A stretch of DNA of 64,000 nucleotides from positions 186,001-250,000 of the forward strand of contig NZ_NWUW01000004.1 in the NCBI RefSeq assembly GCF_002746455.1, written 5' to 3'. This document shows positions 63,317 through 64,000 of this stretch, in pieces. The stretch is from Bacillus fungorum (GTDB lineage Bacteria; Bacillota; Bacilli; Bacillales; Bacillaceae_G). Under the pieces are notes generated by a model, which saw only the letters and a list, made by a program, of their open reading frames with translations, searched no databases and was not told where the DNA came from. How positions within the stretch are numbered: the first letter of the stretch is position 1; every line of letters starts with the position of its first letter. Position numbers and translations under genes: made by a program.

Positions 63317-63342
63317 GAGTCATCATTTGGATGGCTCTTTTG
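63315..63342 (+). terminator. Terminator after the YqcI/YcgG gene
   Basis: AAGAGTCATC/GATGGCTCTTTTG stem-loop. Confidence 0.75.
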
Positions 63343-63454
63343 CATATTTTGGATAAAAAAGGGTATTTTAGTAGTACATATTTTCATGAAAGCTAGTCTA
63401 TTTTTAATCATTACATCATTACTTAATAGTAAAGGAAGTAGAAAGGATAGAGTG

Positions 63455-64000
63455 ATGTTTGGAGCGATTATACAACAAATTGTATTAGGTATTTCATTAG
63501 CTGCGCCAGTAGGTCCGATTAATATTGAAATGTTAAAACGAGGAATTGAACGAGGTTTTTGGCATGCGTGGGTTGTTGGAATTGGTGGAATGACTGCAGA
63601 TATTTTGTTTATGCTTCTCATCTATTTCGGTTTATCGTCTGTTTTTATGTATACATATGTACAAGCTTTTATGTATTGCACAGGGTTTTTCTTATTATTT
63701 TATTTAGGATTTCAAAGTGTAAAACAAGGAATTTCCCACTCGAATATGGAATATAAAAAAGAAGAGGTAGGTGGCCTTAAACAATCGTTTATGGCAGGTT
63801 TTTTAATTGCGATATCCAATCCATTAAATCTTGTTTTTTGGTTTGGTATATATGGAAGTACACTTAGCTCATTGCTTACGAAGGTAACGAAACAAGAAGC
63901 TTTTTTGTACAGTCTTTGTATTATCGTTGGTATTATTTTATGGAATTTAAATATTGCTTTTTCTGTCCATTTTGGCAGAACTTTATTAAAGCAAAAAACA
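63455..64000 (+). CDS. LysE-family exporter, 5' part (runs off window)
   Basis: First 182 residues of a LysE/RhtB-type amino-acid exporter. The N-terminal signature LGISLAAPVGPINIEMLKRGIERG is characteristic, and helices 1-5 are visible (GGMTADILFMLLIYFGL; SNPLNLVFWFGIYG). ATG 63455 follows AAAGGA; GTG 63452 in frame is an alternative. The 3' end is outside the window. Confidence 0.88.
   Translation, partial: MFGAIIQQIVLGISLAAPVGPINIEMLKRGIERGFWHAWVVGIGGMTADILFMLLIYFGLSSVFMYTYVQAFMYCTGFFLLFYLGFQSVKQGISHSNMEYKKEEVGGLKQSFMAGFLIAISNPLNLVFWFGIYGSTLSSLLTKVTKQEAFLYSLCIIVGIILWNLNIAFSVHFGRTLLKQKT

Overview
The window is a chromosomal segment of a low-GC endospore former of the Bacillus cereus group. 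Three things point there. The gene order follows the aroB-hisC-ypiA-ypiB-qcrABC-dapB-mgsA-bshB1-bshA-cca-birA-panBCD-dinG-aspB-dnaD-nth-ponA-recU backbone known from Bacillus subtilis. Spore genes (sspM, a cotD-type coat gene, a ypjB-type gene) are interspersed. Repeats resembling the group-specific bcr1 element lie between genes. Nearly all genes read as vertically inherited core genes; no prophage, transposase gene, CRISPR array or tRNA/rRNA gene was seen.

Layout. 1-1791: end of the aromatic/histidine block (aroB 3' end, hisC). 2082-4569: ypiA, ypiB, ypiF. 4707-6705: the menaquinol:cytochrome c reductase operon qcrABC. 6790-11463: membrane proteins, a YugP-type protease, a uracil-DNA glycosylase-like protein and a YitT-family protein. 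11841-17395: a tightly packed run mazG-like, dapB, mgsA, bshB1, bshA, cca, birA. 18320-20400: panBCD behind a structured leader. 20529-31990: dinG, ypmA, ypmB, aspB, dnaD, nth, ypoC, then ponA and recU on the minus strand, then yppC. 32148-35485: spore and small yp genes, ypsA, gpsB. 35565-35976: RNase P RNA. 36143-41220: rRNA methyltransferase-like ypsC, ypvA helicase, M32 carboxypeptidase. 41997-44989: map and the guanine-riboswitch-controlled xpt-pbuX operon. 46431-52306: a Fur-box-controlled micropeptide, the double dynamin dynA/ypbR, ypbS and a rhodanese. 52427-54344: a regulatory-RNA-rich stretch with tandem 6S-like RNAs, a bcr1 repeat, an M-box Mg2+ riboswitch, a leader ORF and a membrane-segment-less P-type-ATPase remnant. 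54477-64000: ypcP, an FbpB-type small protein, acetyltransferases, a transporter, two RNase-H-like proteins, a preQ1-riboswitch-controlled queT, cspD-like and a LysE-type exporter cut by the window end.

Regulation visible in the sequence includes a guanine riboswitch (xpt-pbuX), an M-box (truncated ATPase), a preQ1 riboswitch (queT), a two-hairpin leader with terminator/antiterminator before panB, two Fur boxes around a sigma-A promoter, and two matching sigma-K-like promoters before yppG and cotD.

The most noteworthy unit is 53065-54344. There, a Mg2+-sensing M-box and a proline-containing 34-codon leader ORF with a strong ribosome binding site precede a 241-residue protein. That protein keeps the N-terminal and actuator parts of an MgtA-type ATPase but has no transmembrane segments, no phosphorylation site, and an altered TGES motif. 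Second is the 30-residue Fur-regulated hydrophobic peptide at 46431-46523. Third is a 138-bp MITE with 17-bp inverted repeats and an exact 8-bp duplication, inserted inside the transcription terminator after the M32 peptidase gene.
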